A DNA stretch of 64,000 nucleotides from Trissonchulus latispiculum (taxonomy: Eukaryota; Nematoda; Enoplea; Enoplida; Ironidae), in the NCBI GenBank assembly GCA_030248195.1, contig JASAND010028434.1:151588-215587 (forward strand). Reading direction: 5' to 3'. Positions within the stretch are counted from its first letter, which is position 1, and the number at the start of each line of letters is the position of its first letter. The notes under the pieces are model-generated. The model worked only from the letters and a program-made list of their open reading frames with translations. It searched no databases and was not told the DNA's origin. Both the position numbers and the translations under genes were made by a program. This document shows, piece by piece, positions 11,101 through 22,039 of the stretch.

Positions 11101-12982
11101 AGAGTCATTTTTTACTAATTTTTTGTCAAAAACGTTAAAAATTCACAATTTTTACTAATTTCGGGGCAGACCCCCTTAAAATTTTGTAATTTCTCAGGGG
11201 TAGACCCTTCGCCGAGGTCGGGGTATACACTCCCCAGAATCGGACCCGTGTTAATATATGCTTACCACTTATACGATTTTCACAATTCCTATCCTTTGGC
11301 CCCTGAAAAACTAGTTATTAGTAACAGATGATATGTTGTCTGCATCTGCGTCACAGTTGAAGACGAATTTGTCTATATCCACTGGAAAGTAGAAAAATTG
11401 GTCCCAAATCTCTTGGCCAAGAACAACTACATTGTAGTTCTTATTTTAGTCTGAAGCAGTACCTTACGCTTGGTCTTCACCTGACAAGAGTACAACGAGT
11501 CCTAGAATTCTCCCAGGAGCCTTGGATGAAACCCTAAATTATGTCCAATACAGAGAAACGGAAACGTGCCAAGAGTGAATTTGAAAAGGCTCAATACAAG
11601 CTGCTCAATAATGCAGTTTGGAAAGACATTGGAAAATGTGCTGGCTTATCAACATATTAAATTAAGAATCTCAAAAGCATAATAAACTTATGAAACGTGT
11701 TACTGTGGAGCTGTGTAAGCCTATATATGTTGGATTTAGTGTACTGGCGTTATCGAAGAATTTAATGTATGAGTTTCATATAATTATATTATATCAAAAC
11801 ATGAACATAATGTAAAGTTACTATTTACAGGCACTGACAGCTTATGTTACCATATTTTACTGACAATATCTACAATTACATGTTACAAAATAGTGTGAGC
11901 TTATGATACTAGTGAATATCCTGGCGATCATCCTTTATACTCAACAAAAAACAAAAAGGTGCTGAATAAAATGAATAATGAAACTATGCGTGTTCCCATT
12001 GAACTTTTTTGGGGTATATATACGTGCTATGGCATATGCTCTTGCATGTGGAGGTAATGAAACAAAGAAACTGAAAGGTATCAAAAAGTCAATTGTTAAG
12101 AAGGGGTGCATTTCAAAAACTAGGTTTTAACTATTTTCGATGGGAGTACTACGTATCATTATATGAATTTTATTAGAAGTGTCAACTATTAATTGTATAG
12201 TGTGCATGCCGTCTGATGAGACCCTCTGGCAATCGTCAAAACGGTAAAAACACCTGATGTTATGACGACTCGCAGGTGAGACGCTGCGAAAAAGGTGGCA
12301 TCACCTTTGAACTGAGTGATGTCCGCAGCACAGCAATTTTTAACTAGGAATTGCTCCGGGTTTGCGCTCGGAGCGGCCTTTTATATCTACTGCCTACCTC
12401 GCTTCTGTCTAAAAGTGCTAGTTTTGCACCCATCCTAGAAAATCTTGTTGCTAGCTCCTTTCCAATTCCACTGGCCGCACCTAGAATACGCCTTAAATTA
12501 TTCAAAAATCAAACATCATTTATTCTTATCAAATAAAGGAATTCTCAAGTAAAGAAATCTGCTCGTTTTCGCTATGCGATTCGTGTGACATTTCTGACAT
12601 TTCTTGATTTGTTAAGAAAGCCTATCACAATTTTGAAATTTATCCTAAAAATTGATGATTTTGTTGTAAGTTTATAAATAAGCGCAAATAAATATTTACT
12701 ACATATTAACGTTAATCTAGTGCTTATGCTGCAGGCACCCTCGAAAATTTGGGTTCAATGTACAAGCCCCGTCAATATTTTCTAGGGCAAGTCCCCCGCA
12801 TGATTTGGCCACAGTGTTAATGTGTTATTTGTGTGACAATTGTGTAACTTCAACAACCAACCTGTGATAACAATAACCTGATCTTCCACTGACTTCAAGG
12901 GAGATATGAACCAGCTACAAAGATTTTGGAACCACAAATATAAACTCAGAAGGAAAGCACCAGCCTTTTCAGTAAACGACAT
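2191..12982 (-). CDS. Short-chain dehydrogenase/reductase, SDR16C/RDH10-like (7 exons, complete)
   Basis: Exons in transcript order: 12982-12862, 12480-12398, 5479-5350, 4142-4027, 3814-3708, 3496-3353 and 2311-2191. All junctions are GT-AG, phases agree, and the spliced frame is 273 aa. A hydrophobic N-terminal segment (residues 8-28) precedes the Rossmann motif TGAASGIG (40-47). Next come CDVTD (90-94), ANAGI (119-123), catalytic Asn144 (CNFYG), Ser172, Tyr185 and Lys189 (YAASK), giving the complete classical SDR tetrad. The lead-in KSVEDQ before the first strand and the C-terminal FLPVLSVDQVASGMVKAIL resemble RDH10, DHRS3 and HSD17B11 (SDR16C). Such enzymes are NAD(P)-dependent oxidoreductases on ER or lipid-droplet membranes acting on retinoids, steroids or lipids; the substrate here cannot be assigned. 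The protein ends earlier than vertebrate RDH10. Intron 2 (12397-5480) is swollen by transposons, and a MITE lies upstream of exon 1. Confidence 0.9.
2312..3352. other. SDR intron 6, with hAT-like relic
   Basis: Intronic sequence between the last two SDR exons. Apart from the 82 bp relic at 2709-2790 I see no exon-like frame or known repeat. Confidence 0.6.
2709..2790. mobile_element. Miniature hAT-like relic, TAGAGATGAG ends
   Basis: It is bounded by TAGAGATGAG and its inverse CTCATCTCTA, matching the hAT end pattern. Inside are inverted CCGGACC/GGTCCGG-type words (GGCCGGACCGG and GGCCGGACCGA). The flanking 8-mers (CAAAATAT and CGAGGTAT) do not match, so no target-site duplication can be claimed. 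Confidence 0.5.
4265..5151. mobile_element. Foldback DNA element in SDR intron 3, TA-flanked
   Basis: Long terminal inverted repeats occupy about 4265-4536 and 4853-5151 and start TGCCGAATATTCAT. TA sits immediately outside both ends, as for Tc1/mariner-type insertions. The outer part of each arm is an array of about five units of the form TTGCC-TATTATATATAATA-GGCAA, each itself a palindrome. The spacer of about 310 bp is AT-rich and has no transposase frame, so the element is non-autonomous. It lies between SDR exons 3 and 4. Confidence 0.85.
5480..7011. other. Left part of SDR intron 2, no exon seen
   Basis: No exon-like frame fits the SDR reading frame here. A short dispersed repeat at about 6436-6480 (AATAGGAAGGAAGAGTAAG) recurs near 40340 and, inverted, near 47360. 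Confidence 0.5.
8199..9164. mobile_element. Tc1/mariner-like MITE, ends CAGTACGACCAAAA
   Basis: The left end CAGTACGACCAAAA follows TA. The right end is the inverse, TTTTGGTCGTACT, with TA one base further out. CAGT-n-CCAAAA is typical of Tc1/mariner termini. Inverted repeats run about 130 bp (8199-8330 and 9035-9164). The interior is full of smaller inverted words built on GGAATTCC and no transposase is present. Confidence 0.7.
9165..10006. other. Element interior, no gene recognised
   Basis: This stretch holds a short GC-rich patch (about 9592-9800) with GGGCACTTCCTGGAGGAAGG, which recurs at about 10949-10968. The patch may be a relic of another repeat; no protein family is recognisable in its frames. 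Confidence 0.4.
10007..10559. mobile_element. Harbinger-like MITE with GATTAAA words, TSD TAA
   Basis: TAA flanks both sides (10004-10006 and 10560-10562). The terminal inverted repeat is GGCCCTATTTCTTTAAAG on the left and GGGTCTATTTCTTTAAAG inverted on the right. The interior is almost wholly built of GATTAAA/TTTAATC and CGGATTAAA words in both orientations. A TWA 3 bp duplication with G-rich ends is the PIF/Harbinger (Tourist) pattern. No coding capacity. Confidence 0.8.
10560..11461. other. Element interior, no gene recognised
   Basis: A short minisatellite-like G/C patch (10906-10990) is followed by T-rich sequence with hairpin-like TTTTAGCGATTTTT strings. No supported gene. Confidence 0.4.
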
Positions 12983-13120
12983 TTTGTTTGGCTGTGCAAT
13001 AGTATGAAAATCCTAAACAAATAAAGTTCAGTTGAAAATCGGAGAAAAAATACAGTGATAATAAACAGACAGTAAATGCACCTTCACCAATTGTTTCAAA
13101 GTTAATTTTCCTCATCCTTA

Positions 13121-13966
13121 AGCCCGGTTCATACTTCGTGTGCTTTGTCCTTTGTCCTTTTGTGCTTTTGTGCTTTGTGCTTTGTGCTTTCCGGTTCATA
13201 CTTTTTGGAAAGCACAGTGCTTTGTACTTTGTGCTTTTCTAATTCATACTTCAGAAATGTGCTTTGTGCTTTGTGCATTTGTGCTTTTGTGCTTTCGGCG
13301 TGTGCTTTCAAATGTTGAACCGAGTTCAACATTTTGAGTTGTGCTTTTGTGCTTAGCCAATCAAATTCAAGTATTTTTGGCATTACCCAATAGAAAAGAG
13401 AAAGCGGCGAATCAGAAGAGATTGATTACGGTATCAAGGAAGACATATTGAAATAAAATGATGGAAAAATAGAAAAAATTATAAAAACGATTAAAAAGCA
13501 ATTATCAGTGTATATATATGTCAAAGATTGTAGGCATTTAATTCTAATTCGCTGCATGATTTCAATTTGTTATCCTAACTTTGGTAATTTTTTTGCTTTG
13601 CCTTTATTGCGCAACAAACATTTTTTAAATTATTTTCTGCTGTTGCTTTGACAAGTATCGATTTAGAAGTTGATCACTAACAACCTTATATTTTTGTTTT
13701 TAAAATTTTTAAAACTTCATTTTCTATTTAATTTGTGGTTGAATATATATAGTTTTTATGCTTCCTTATGTCCGGTGACTAAATCTCGACTTGTGCTTTA
13801 ATGTCCCCACGAGAAGTATGAACGCGTCCTCGAAAGCACAAAGCACAAAGCACAAATGACAAAGGACAAAAGCACAGAGGACAAAGCACAAAGGACAAAG
13901 CACAAAGCACTCATGGAAAAGGACAAAAGCACAAAGCACAAAAGCACAAAAAGTATGAACCGGGCT
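13121..13966. mobile_element. MITE with AGCCCGGTTCATACTT ends and TGTGCTTT words, TSD TTA
   Basis: TTA flanks both ends (13118-13120 and 13967-13969). The termini AGCCCGGTTCATACTT and AAGTATGAACCGGGCT are perfect inverses. About 200 bp inside each end is a dense array of TGTGCTTT, TTGTCC and TTTTGTGC words (inverted on the right as AAAGCACA), around an AT-rich centre without coding capacity. The same terminal motif occurs in the element at 50075-50537. It begins about 140 bp upstream of the SDR start codon and could affect that gene's promoter or 5' UTR. Confidence 0.85.
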
Positions 13967-13969
13967 TTA

Positions 13970-16099
13970 CATAAAAATATAACAAGTTTCCCCTTAAAGG
14001 GGTATAATTCCGTCTAGGTAGTGGTCTTTTTGTATAAGGAGAACTTTAACTGTTGCATGAGAGAACAGAAAGATATTGTAATCTTCTGGTTTCCAATTAT
14101 CTTAAAGTTCGTCTTCCGGTTGGTAGGGGTCTGGCTGAGAAGGTTCACATTCATTAGCGAGAATTGGTTTAGCAAGAATAGCACTGCTGAGAATTGCTTT
14201 AGAGAGAAAACTCAAATTCGTGCTAATGCTCTAAAGAGAATTGATTAAGTGAGACAAACTTCAGGTCATGAAATCCATAAGGACTAAGATTCACGTTTTG
14301 TTTTGGCACAAGTTCAAATATAACGTATAATTATATAAAACACTATTTTTATTATTCCTGCTGGAGCAGGAATGTATAAAAAAGAAACTGGTATGCTTAG
14401 TGCATGGTGAGTGATTTCTCCATATATCCTATCTTCAACACAGGGCTAGCTTGGGTAATTTTTTGCATTCAGATTATGCAAATTAGGCTAAGATCCTATT
14501 TAAGCAGCGCAAGTGACAAACTTCCCGCAGTCCTCGACTGTCAGCTATCTAACGGTTGCAGATTTTTGGGCACCAGTGTAAATTTGGAGTTACACATGGT
14601 GCGCTAAGTGATAAGGCACTAACTTGCGCTGAACATCAAAAGTTCAGCCCAATTATGGCATGGCAAGTATAGGCCTACTCTTCCTGATCTTTATGGAGAT
14701 CAGCAAGAAAGAATAGGGAATGGATATCAAAAAATAAAGGGAAGTGAAATGAAATTGTAACGTAAACCTGAAGCTTCTACACGAGCTTCCGACAATATTT
14801 GTAATTGATTAAGTAACAGATCTACAAAGGAATACTGCCCCGTTTGGGGCCAACCTGTTCTAAGGACGACAACACAAAAGAATTTGCCTTCCATAGAAGG
14901 TTCTTGAGCTTTGAGAAGTTTGACAGGTCAGCAGGGCGTCCGAAACGCAGGTTGTAGCCGGTCCTAATAAAACACTATATCCTGCACAGACGGCAATAAT
15001 CTATACCTTCTCCAATGATTTCTCGAATCGGATTTAGCTGGCTAGTTAAATTTTACACAGATTTGGAGCAACAGGGCTGAACTTGTACTTCTTTTGCGGA
15101 ACTTTTGGGAACTTTTCCAAGTCAGGAAAATCAACATTTTCTGGACTAGATATTTACTGACCATTGTTTTAATTTGTAGCGTTTAGATTTAAACAAAATT
15201 ACTTATTTAATATTAAAATAGTATTAACATATGTTTTAGATTTTTAAAGCAAAAATCGTTTAGATTGCTTTAAAAATTGTAAGCAGTAAAGTTTTCCGAA
15301 TTTTTTGATGTCAGGACATTTAACTTGAGCTGTAAAAGCTGCTCTCAAGCAGCGTTCAATGCAAACTGACCTAAGACATGCTAATCTCATTTGCATATTC
15401 AAGTTTCATCATTTTGCGAACTGAATTTCAATTCTGCCAAGGGGTGCGGCTACGCAAATGATGGCAAATCAACAATATTTAGACCCCCTTTCAAAAACCA
15501 AATTGAAAATTAAATTTAAACCAATAACATACAATTAATAGGGCTACCGACTATGTAATAGATTTATTTTATTTTTGAAATGGTTGTTTCAAGCAAATTT
15601 TTGCTAGTATACACCCTGCTGGGAAAAACCACCTACTAACATTATGTGTTAAACACAGCTCCCAAATATTTTCCTTTCTGAATTTACGTACAGATTTAGG
15701 GACAACCCATTACAAAGATGCCGTCTCCGGCGAAATAAAAACTGTTAACAATATAAAATTGCAAGTTTGCAATTACGTACAATTTTAAAATATTACTAAA
15801 TTACCAGCAGCTTAAAAACTTTTGGAAAGCAATTGCTTTAAGTTTGAAATGAATGGTGTTCACTTGATTCTTTCATTTTTTGAAACAATGTGCAAATAAT
15901 GTTGGGTTGTGTGGGCTGGGTTTTCTGAAATGCCAAAATACAGAATTTGAATAAAATTAGATTTTTGAAATAGGTATCCCATTATCTGGCATTTATCTGG
16001 CTAACAGTGAAAGGAATCTCGACTTTTCCCACCGTATACCTGAGTCCTCAGAAAAATTAAAGGATCAAATCTGCTCAAACGTTTGTTGATTATTTTTTT
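13970..16099. other. Intergenic, no gene recognised
   Basis: I see no exon, RNA gene or complete repeat. A small perfect hairpin ATTCCTGCTGGAGCAGGAAT lies near 14350. From about 15.9 kb the composition shifts toward the C-rich retroelement block. Confidence 0.5.
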
Positions 16100-17386
16100 G
16101 ATAATGTCTTGAAAATTTTTTCTAACCCTCCAAGAAATCTTCCACACCTATAACCAGCAAAATCCCGGCCCCCCGCCCCCCAGCAACCCCCCCACCCACA
16201 AAAAAATTTTTTGGGAGGTAAATACAATTTTTGGAAAATTTTCTTGTTGATTCTGGGGCCTGTCCCGGAATCAAATTCTGTGTAGTTGGACGTCTCAATA
16301 CCCAACTGGTGGATTATTGCCCCTTGTGGACCGATTTCCCGCCGAATCCGAGCCGAGTTTTTGGACCTGACTTAAATCGTGGTTTTTGTCCCCATATACG
16401 TACGTATCCCTAGAGTTTCGTGTCCCTGGCCTAGAAAAACCCCAAGTCCTGTTATATACGTATATCCTGTCCAGAGAACTACCATCCTGCCCAAGTCCTG
16501 CCCAAAAATCGGATATACGTATATACCTTTATTGGTAAGTCGTGTGGTTTTTTGTGTTTATAATGGATAACTGCCCCCCTGATGATGATCCTTTTGACAG
16601 TAAAGCCTGAGTTCCCCGACCTCCCATCCCCCTTCCCCCCGACCGCGGGGCCACTGTCGGAAGTTCTGGGGAGCCCGGATCTTCCGTCCATATTCGCTTC
16701 GGTTCTGATTTAAACGCCGAGGGTGACCCACGCCCCCCTCTAGAATTTCCCCAAGATGGAGGTAGGGGTAGCCCCTCCCATCAGGATTCGATGAAAGTTC
16801 ATTTGGACGGGTCTGACCCGAGCGAGGAAGACAACTTGCGTACTCGAGCCCAGTGGAAGAAGTACCAGGACCAATTGGCCCAATTGTGTGGCACCGGTTT
16901 CCCCACAAAACCATCTTTTGGACCTCTTGAGTGGTTCGGGGCCTGTCCCGCCACGGTCCGGAAAATTCATGCCCCCTATTCTCCGACCTCGAGCTACCCC
17001 GGAGGGAGCTCAAAATCGCCCAAACCGCCGGTCCAGCCAACATTGGGCCATAGCCTCCCCCTCATCCGGCTTGATGTGGGACAAGTCGGGTGATGTGCAG
17101 AATCACCAGAGCTATGATGGTGAAACACCCTCCCTTAATTTCAAATGATTCCTACCCCTCCACTTCGGGAAATTCGGCGAATTGTGCACCCCCTCTCCGT
17201 CCTGAACCGCCGTCGGGAAAATTCCAGCCCAAACCAAAACCCCCTCTGGGTTTTTGTCCTAAAGTCCCGGCGTGTCCTGGATGGGCTCTTCCTCCCCATC
17301 AAACCCCATTGGAATATTTTTATGAATATTCCCCGCATACCCCCGAATATTCTAAACCCCAGTTGCCTACTAGGTAAGCCCTGGTA

Positions 17387-17849
17387 GTGCAGACCTGCCT
17401 GTCCGCGAAACACCATGCCAAATCCATTACGGCCTCCAGAGGAACGAAACCATTGCAAGGCCCCCATGTTCAGATCAAATCCCACCCATATGGAATTCGA
17501 CTTAATTCCAATTCTCACCCCAGCAACCACAACTCCAGAACTAATGGGACCAGGTTATGCTTCTGGTGCATCCAAGAGGGGCACGAGTGGCAGTACTACA
17601 GTAGTATACAGTCCCATCCGTATACGCGCAGTCGACAACCTGGGGCCCAACCACCCCGGATTCCTACGTATGTTGGCGAGCCCGAAGGTGACGGCCAGCC
17701 CACAACCTCAAGCGCAGACCTCCCCTAGCCAACAAAGAGGTGACCGGAGTGACCTCCAACCCCAACCCAATCCTCAAGTTAATCATCAACCCACTTCCCA
17801 TGGCCTTTCCCAGAACCAGGGAAACGCCAACCTGGGGCGTCGTCAGTAA
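17387..17849 (+). pseudogene. gag-like relic with degenerate zinc knuckle
   Basis: One frame (17387-17728) contains CFWCIQEGHEWQYY, which has the spacing C-x2-C-x4-H-x4-Y, that is a retroviral-type CCHC knuckle whose last Cys is Tyr. It sits in a basic, Pro/Asn-rich context typical of the C-terminal end of gag nucleocapsid regions. An overlapping frame (17415-17849) stays open longer but has no recognisable motif, suggesting a frameshift within the decayed gene. The knuckle could be chance; its place upstream of the protease frame supports it. Confidence 0.45.
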
Positions 17850-18435
17850 GCCCCGACGTGCGCCAACGGTTTGACCCCTACCCAGTTAATATGGCCCTTT
17901 GTGTCCGGCGGGACTGATAACCTTTGGATGGTCAATCGGAGCTCAGAGGAGCCCGAACCCTTCCCTATTTTCACCCAAATGTCCATCACCCGGAGTCAAA
18001 CCAATCCAGGACGCTCTCAGTGTCCTCATGTTCAACGGAGTATACCCCATCTTTACCCTCCCCCAAATTTACGAAGCTGCCCAGCCTGTTTGACCACGAG
18101 GTCGAACCTCCCTACCCTGTCCGACGCCGCCTTTCCTTTTTAGAGCCCAAACGTACACGAACTTGTCAGTGGAGGCCACAGACTAGCCTACCCACCAACC
18201 CTGAGTCCAGCCCTCAGCCAGCAGGGAGAACCTTGATGTTGCGAGGTTTCGAAAGGCTCAATCGTCATGATGCTACGGCTCGCGGATGCTACGGGAAGTC
18301 CGTAGCCTCCAAAAAGATCCAAGTGGAACTATCCCCTCTTTATTTGATCCACTGTCGACACCCAAAATTTTACCGTTACAAATCGTGTACGTACATTTAA
18401 CAAACTACGTACACATTCCACCCCTAAGTCTAATC

Positions 18436-18478
18436 AAAGCCCTGGGGAGATGTTGCTGTCTGGCGAGGGTCAGCAACA
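18436..18478 (+). repeat. Second polypurine-tract-like junction with hairpin
   Basis: AAGCCCTGGGGAGATGT here is identical to the sequence before the LTR at 26585, and is again followed by a hairpin-forming start (TGTTGCTG ... CAGCAACA). It may mark the 3' junction of an older nested element. Confidence 0.45.
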
Positions 18479-18944
18479 CCTCCCCAGTACCTCGCATCAC
18501 TAGGTTGGTCCTACCACTGATACCCCTTCCTCGGCCTCCACTCGCAATGCCACTGGAGAATTCCACACCGTGTGGGATAGAGGAGACTACTCCCGGAAAT
18601 TAGTCTCCCGACATTCCAAACGTGCTCGTCAAGGCCCCGCCTCTTCTACTACTACTTTCACTAACGCCTTTGGCCCCGAACAGTGGGCACCGTGCTACGA
18701 GTTGGGCGACATGTTCCAGGATTCCCGAGAGTCGCTCAATTCGGTAGACTACCAGCAGGAACTGCACTCAACGGTCCCCAAAGCAGTCGAGAGGACCCCT
18801 GAGGACTTCTCTAAATCCCACCAAAAATTCGACGAATTTGAAAGCCTGCTGTTGGACTTTCTGGGCCGACTTCGTCTGTGCATGGAGGAGCTGGACGTGT
18901 CCGGTTAACTCTGCCAGCCCCACCAGCCAACCGGAAGCAACTCT

Positions 18945-19337
18945 TTGCCCAAACCCAAACGACCTCCTCGACCCCACCCTCGTCAGCGATCCCAGTCTAT
19001 GGGAGAGCTAACCTCGCCAACCGAAAGCCTAACCCCTGCTACTATCAAGGAGCCTCAGCCGCCAACCCCAGTGACTACTCCTACTACCCTCCTCACCAGA
19101 AATACCTCAGCTCAGGTTTCAGTGGTCCAGGACCCTGAAACCCAGCCCAAACCCACTCCTCTCCTGGGAGAGCTAGCCCATCATACAGAAATACCCACCC
19201 CTGCAGCTACCAATGAGCCTCAGCTGCCAACCCCAGCGGCTATTTTTACTATCCTCCCTATCCGAAATACTTTAACTCAGGTTTTGGAGGTTGAGGACCC
19301 TGAGACCCAGTCCAAACCCATTCCTCTCATCAATTGA
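18945..19337 (+). pseudogene. Pro/Thr-rich gag-pro linker with about 175 bp tandem repeats
   Basis: Two consecutive units of about 58 residues align: GEL-x-TE-x-PTPAT-x-EPQ-PTP, then RNT-x-TQV, then VEDPETQ-x-KP-x-PL. A third, shortened unit (FEAEDAETQDIP) appears in the next frame at the start of the protease segment, so the frame changes within the repeat. This is either decay or a programmed gag-pro frameshift zone. The function of the linker is unknown. Confidence 0.5.
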
Positions 19338-20017
19338 ATGACCCAACCCAATCCTTCGAAGCCGAGGACGCTGAAACCCAAGACATTCCTGACCATGGAC
19401 AGACAGGTCCCGTCAGTGACCTCGTTCAAGCAATCCTAATTGGTACTACCCCCTTTTTTGTGTCCCAACGTACTCGTCTGTCCCTTCGAAAAAGTCCCCA
19501 CCTCACAGTAAGTATTTTTGGTGGGAAGGCCTTAGCCCGTTTGGATTCCGGTGCAAATGTTTGCTACATATCCAAGGCATTTTTTGATCGTGTAAATGCC
19601 TCCGCTACCCTTTCCCTTGCCCTTCATACCTCTGCGGCTTCCAAATTCACCACAGCCGCGAAGGATACGTCCCTTGACATATTGGGGAAATGTGAAATAC
19701 CTTTTTTGTGCAACGGGCACAAGTTTTCTTTTCCTTTCCACGTTGCCCAAGGTCTGTACCAAGATTTTATTATTGGTTATGACCTTATGGAAAAATATGA
19801 CTGGTCCGTAATCCCTAAGTTCCATTCCCTTTCCACGCCTACGTGGCAGACATCCCTCCTTACCTCAGATGAGCTACGGGCACTGGCCGATAAATTTAGT
19901 ATTACCGTAACGAACAATGTCATTTCCGGTAACCTTATCCAAACTCCGATAATCTCAGGCACCTGCAGTCCGCTTAGTTGCCTGGGCACATGGCATGCCA
20001 ATACCAGCAACGCTTGA
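19334..20017 (+). pseudogene. Retropepsin-like aspartic protease of the LTR element
   Basis: This is the longest credible coding segment of the retroelement (about 227 codons; the listed first codon is TTG, so it is probably read through from upstream rather than initiated here). The active-site-like motif is ARLDSGANVCYIS, with DSG in place of the usual DTG. A strand pattern follows and then the C-terminal landmark FIIGYDLMEKYDW, corresponding to the I-I/L-G-x-D motif of retrovirus-type proteases. Such enzymes cleave the gag-pol polyprotein as dimers. No RT follows: the frame stops and a SINE begins about 35 bp later. I call it a pseudogene because the element lacks the rest of pol in this window. 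Confidence 0.65.
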
Positions 20018-20051
20018 GATCTTGCTGTTGCTACCCTTGAAACGGCACCCT

Positions 20052-20690
20052 TGTAGCCGTGTAGCGGAATGGTTAAGGTGTTGGACTTCAGATCGAAAGG
20101 TCTGAGGTTCGATTCCCACCTTAGCCGTAATGAAGTTGCACTGTTTCCTTAAGCAAGACTTAGGCTACAGATCCGCCGGTCGGATGAGGCGTTAAATTGA
20201 TGGGCCCGTGTGCTGTCTTGCTGGGGGCAGTGCACGCTAAAAAACCCTTATTCCACTTATCGTCAAGAGTAGGGCGCGGAGTCCCGGTGGAAAGGCACCC
20301 CCACCCCTAGGACCAACCAGTACCCTTGCAACGTGACCAACCTACCCTCTGCGAAGGGGTGCTGAGTGCAACTGAGTCAAGTACTCTAATTGGTCTCATT
20401 TCCTGTGGCTTGCTTCCTGATCCCCCTCATCTGCGCTAGAGACCTGGAGCGCCGAAAGGCGCTGTGCTCCTCTGCCATGCGCATGAGCAGTTAATGGATG
20501 TAGACAGCCCGGAGCCGAAAGGCCAAGATGGGTCCCCTCGAGCCTCCCACTGTGTGGAGTGCATCCAGGCAACATAGCGAGAGTCATACTAGATATGGCT
20601 GATGAGGTAAAGCAAGGGTTCTATACCCCGAGCATAGGAGTAGATCCTGATCGGCCACCTAATTCGACGACGACGACGACGAAACGACAC
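20052..20690 (+). mobile_element. Long tRNA-derived SINE, copy 1
   Basis: A tRNA-like head (about 20052-20128) has an A box TAGCGGAATGG and a B box GGTTCGATTCC; its anticodon loop is CTTCAGA. A body of about 560 bp begins with CCGGTCGGATGAGG and GTGCACGCTAAA, similar to conserved central parts of several animal tRNA-SINEs. It ends in a short (CGA)n tail. The second copy at 59970-61150 aligns through head and body. It is inserted just after the protease stop. Confidence 0.8.
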
Positions 20691-20819
20691 CCTTGCCCAA
20701 GCCTATTAATACGTTATCCCCATGATCTACGTATCCCATGTCCCGAGATCTTGAACGAAAAACCCGTAATGATGTACGTTGTAAGTTTTAAGAGTTATGT
20801 CGAATAACTCCGGGGCCCT

Positions 20820-22030
20820 ACTGGTCAGGACCCTACTCCCCCATATTTTTTATTTTATTAGGGTTACGCTACGTCGTAACTCAAAAAGGGTCTGGACTGT
20901 TAGACTCTTCACTTACCCGACATGGTATACTCAAAAACCCTCCCCTTTAATTCGTTGTCCCTCTCCCTTCCCATAGTTCACTATATTTAGCAGCTGCACC
21001 GCTCTCTTTAATAAACCTGATGCATCAGTATAAATACGTAGGTAGATTGTTTTGATTAAATGATGGTCTATGTGTTAGTTTGTGGTGTACATGCATGTTT
21101 ACGTGTATTTTTTGTATGAATGTCACTCGGGTCAAAAACCGTAGGACCCTAATTCTGACTTTTATTCAATTTTCTAAATTTTGGGGTTTTTCTCTTTTCA
21201 TTTTAAATTGGGGTTTTCTTAGTATAACTATACTTTTCGTTTAGTTATACGATTTCTATTCTTCTTAAGTACTCTTTTTCGCTCTCTATAAAATAATTTG
21301 GAGTTTTTTTAGTTCCTTTTGCCCACACTTATACGATCTCTTATTAGTTTTACGTACGTATACTAATAAACACCACAACTTTTCTCCTTTAGGGTCCTAC
21401 ATACGTATGTACTTTTTGATTCCTAGGTCTAGGTGTTTTGTTTGATTGGTATAGGTGTTAATTAACAGTATGTTTCTTCCCCTTCTTCTATTTTTTCTTC
21501 CCGGTCAGGGTGTCTATTTTCGTGTCTTGCATACGTACAGACAAGACTGCAGGTAAGTAGTACCTCGTCATCCAGGACCGTTGGGTGCGGCCGATCTTAC
21601 GTATGCAATTGTATACCATGTCCAGTTTGTAAGTTTTGTATATATTTCGACCGATGGTCGAAATGAGGCCAATCTGCTCAGTACGGAGCACGGCCCGCCC
21701 TTCACACCCTGTTTGGCATATTTCAAAGTGGTTTTGGAATCCCAAACTTCCTTCCTCTGTCCTTTTCCCAGAAACCTGTCCTGTCCCCTGCCCTTACCCT
21801 GGGTTTTTCGTCCCCTCCCCACCAACTACCACTTCGGTAGTTCACTCCCAAAATATTGACACTGTTCTCACTCCGGCACTCCCTCTCTCACAATTCTTCA
21901 CCTTTCTGTGTATGCACTGCTCTTTGTATGTTTCAGAGCTGGTGTTTCAACTGCGATTTCAGTGCCTTATTTTAGTAGATTAGTTGGTACTGAAGTCAAT
22001 CCCGGTGCGAAGTTGGTATCTGTGCCTCTG
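20820..22030 (+). other. Noncoding retroelement sequence with poly(A)-type signals
   Basis: T-rich tracts and AATAAA-type signals (TTTAATAAACC near 21010 and ACTAATAAACACC near 21362), with repeated TACGTACGTA words, suggest LTR or untranslated retroelement sequence. No inverse TG/CA boundaries could be fixed. Confidence 0.35.
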
Positions 22031-22039
22031 GCCTGCCTA

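Larger units (their letters stand above)
7012..12340. mobile_element. 5.3 kb element with about 1 kb inverted-repeat arms, in SDR intron 2
   Basis: The left arm (about 7012-8157) and right arm (about 11462-12340) are diverged inverted copies. Outer ends share TGCTGCGGAC followed by CACCCAGTTCAAA (left) or CACTCAGTTCAAA (right, inverted). Matching landmarks run along the arms, including the string GTAATGAAAC beside a run encoding lysine-rich peptide, and TATATAGGCTTACA. The left arm has local extra sequence near 7150-7330. The interior holds two other complete elements (8199-9164 and 10007-10559) and no recognisable transposase. It may be a decayed long-TIR transposon or an inverted duplication. 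It stops 57 bp from SDR exon 2. Confidence 0.7.
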
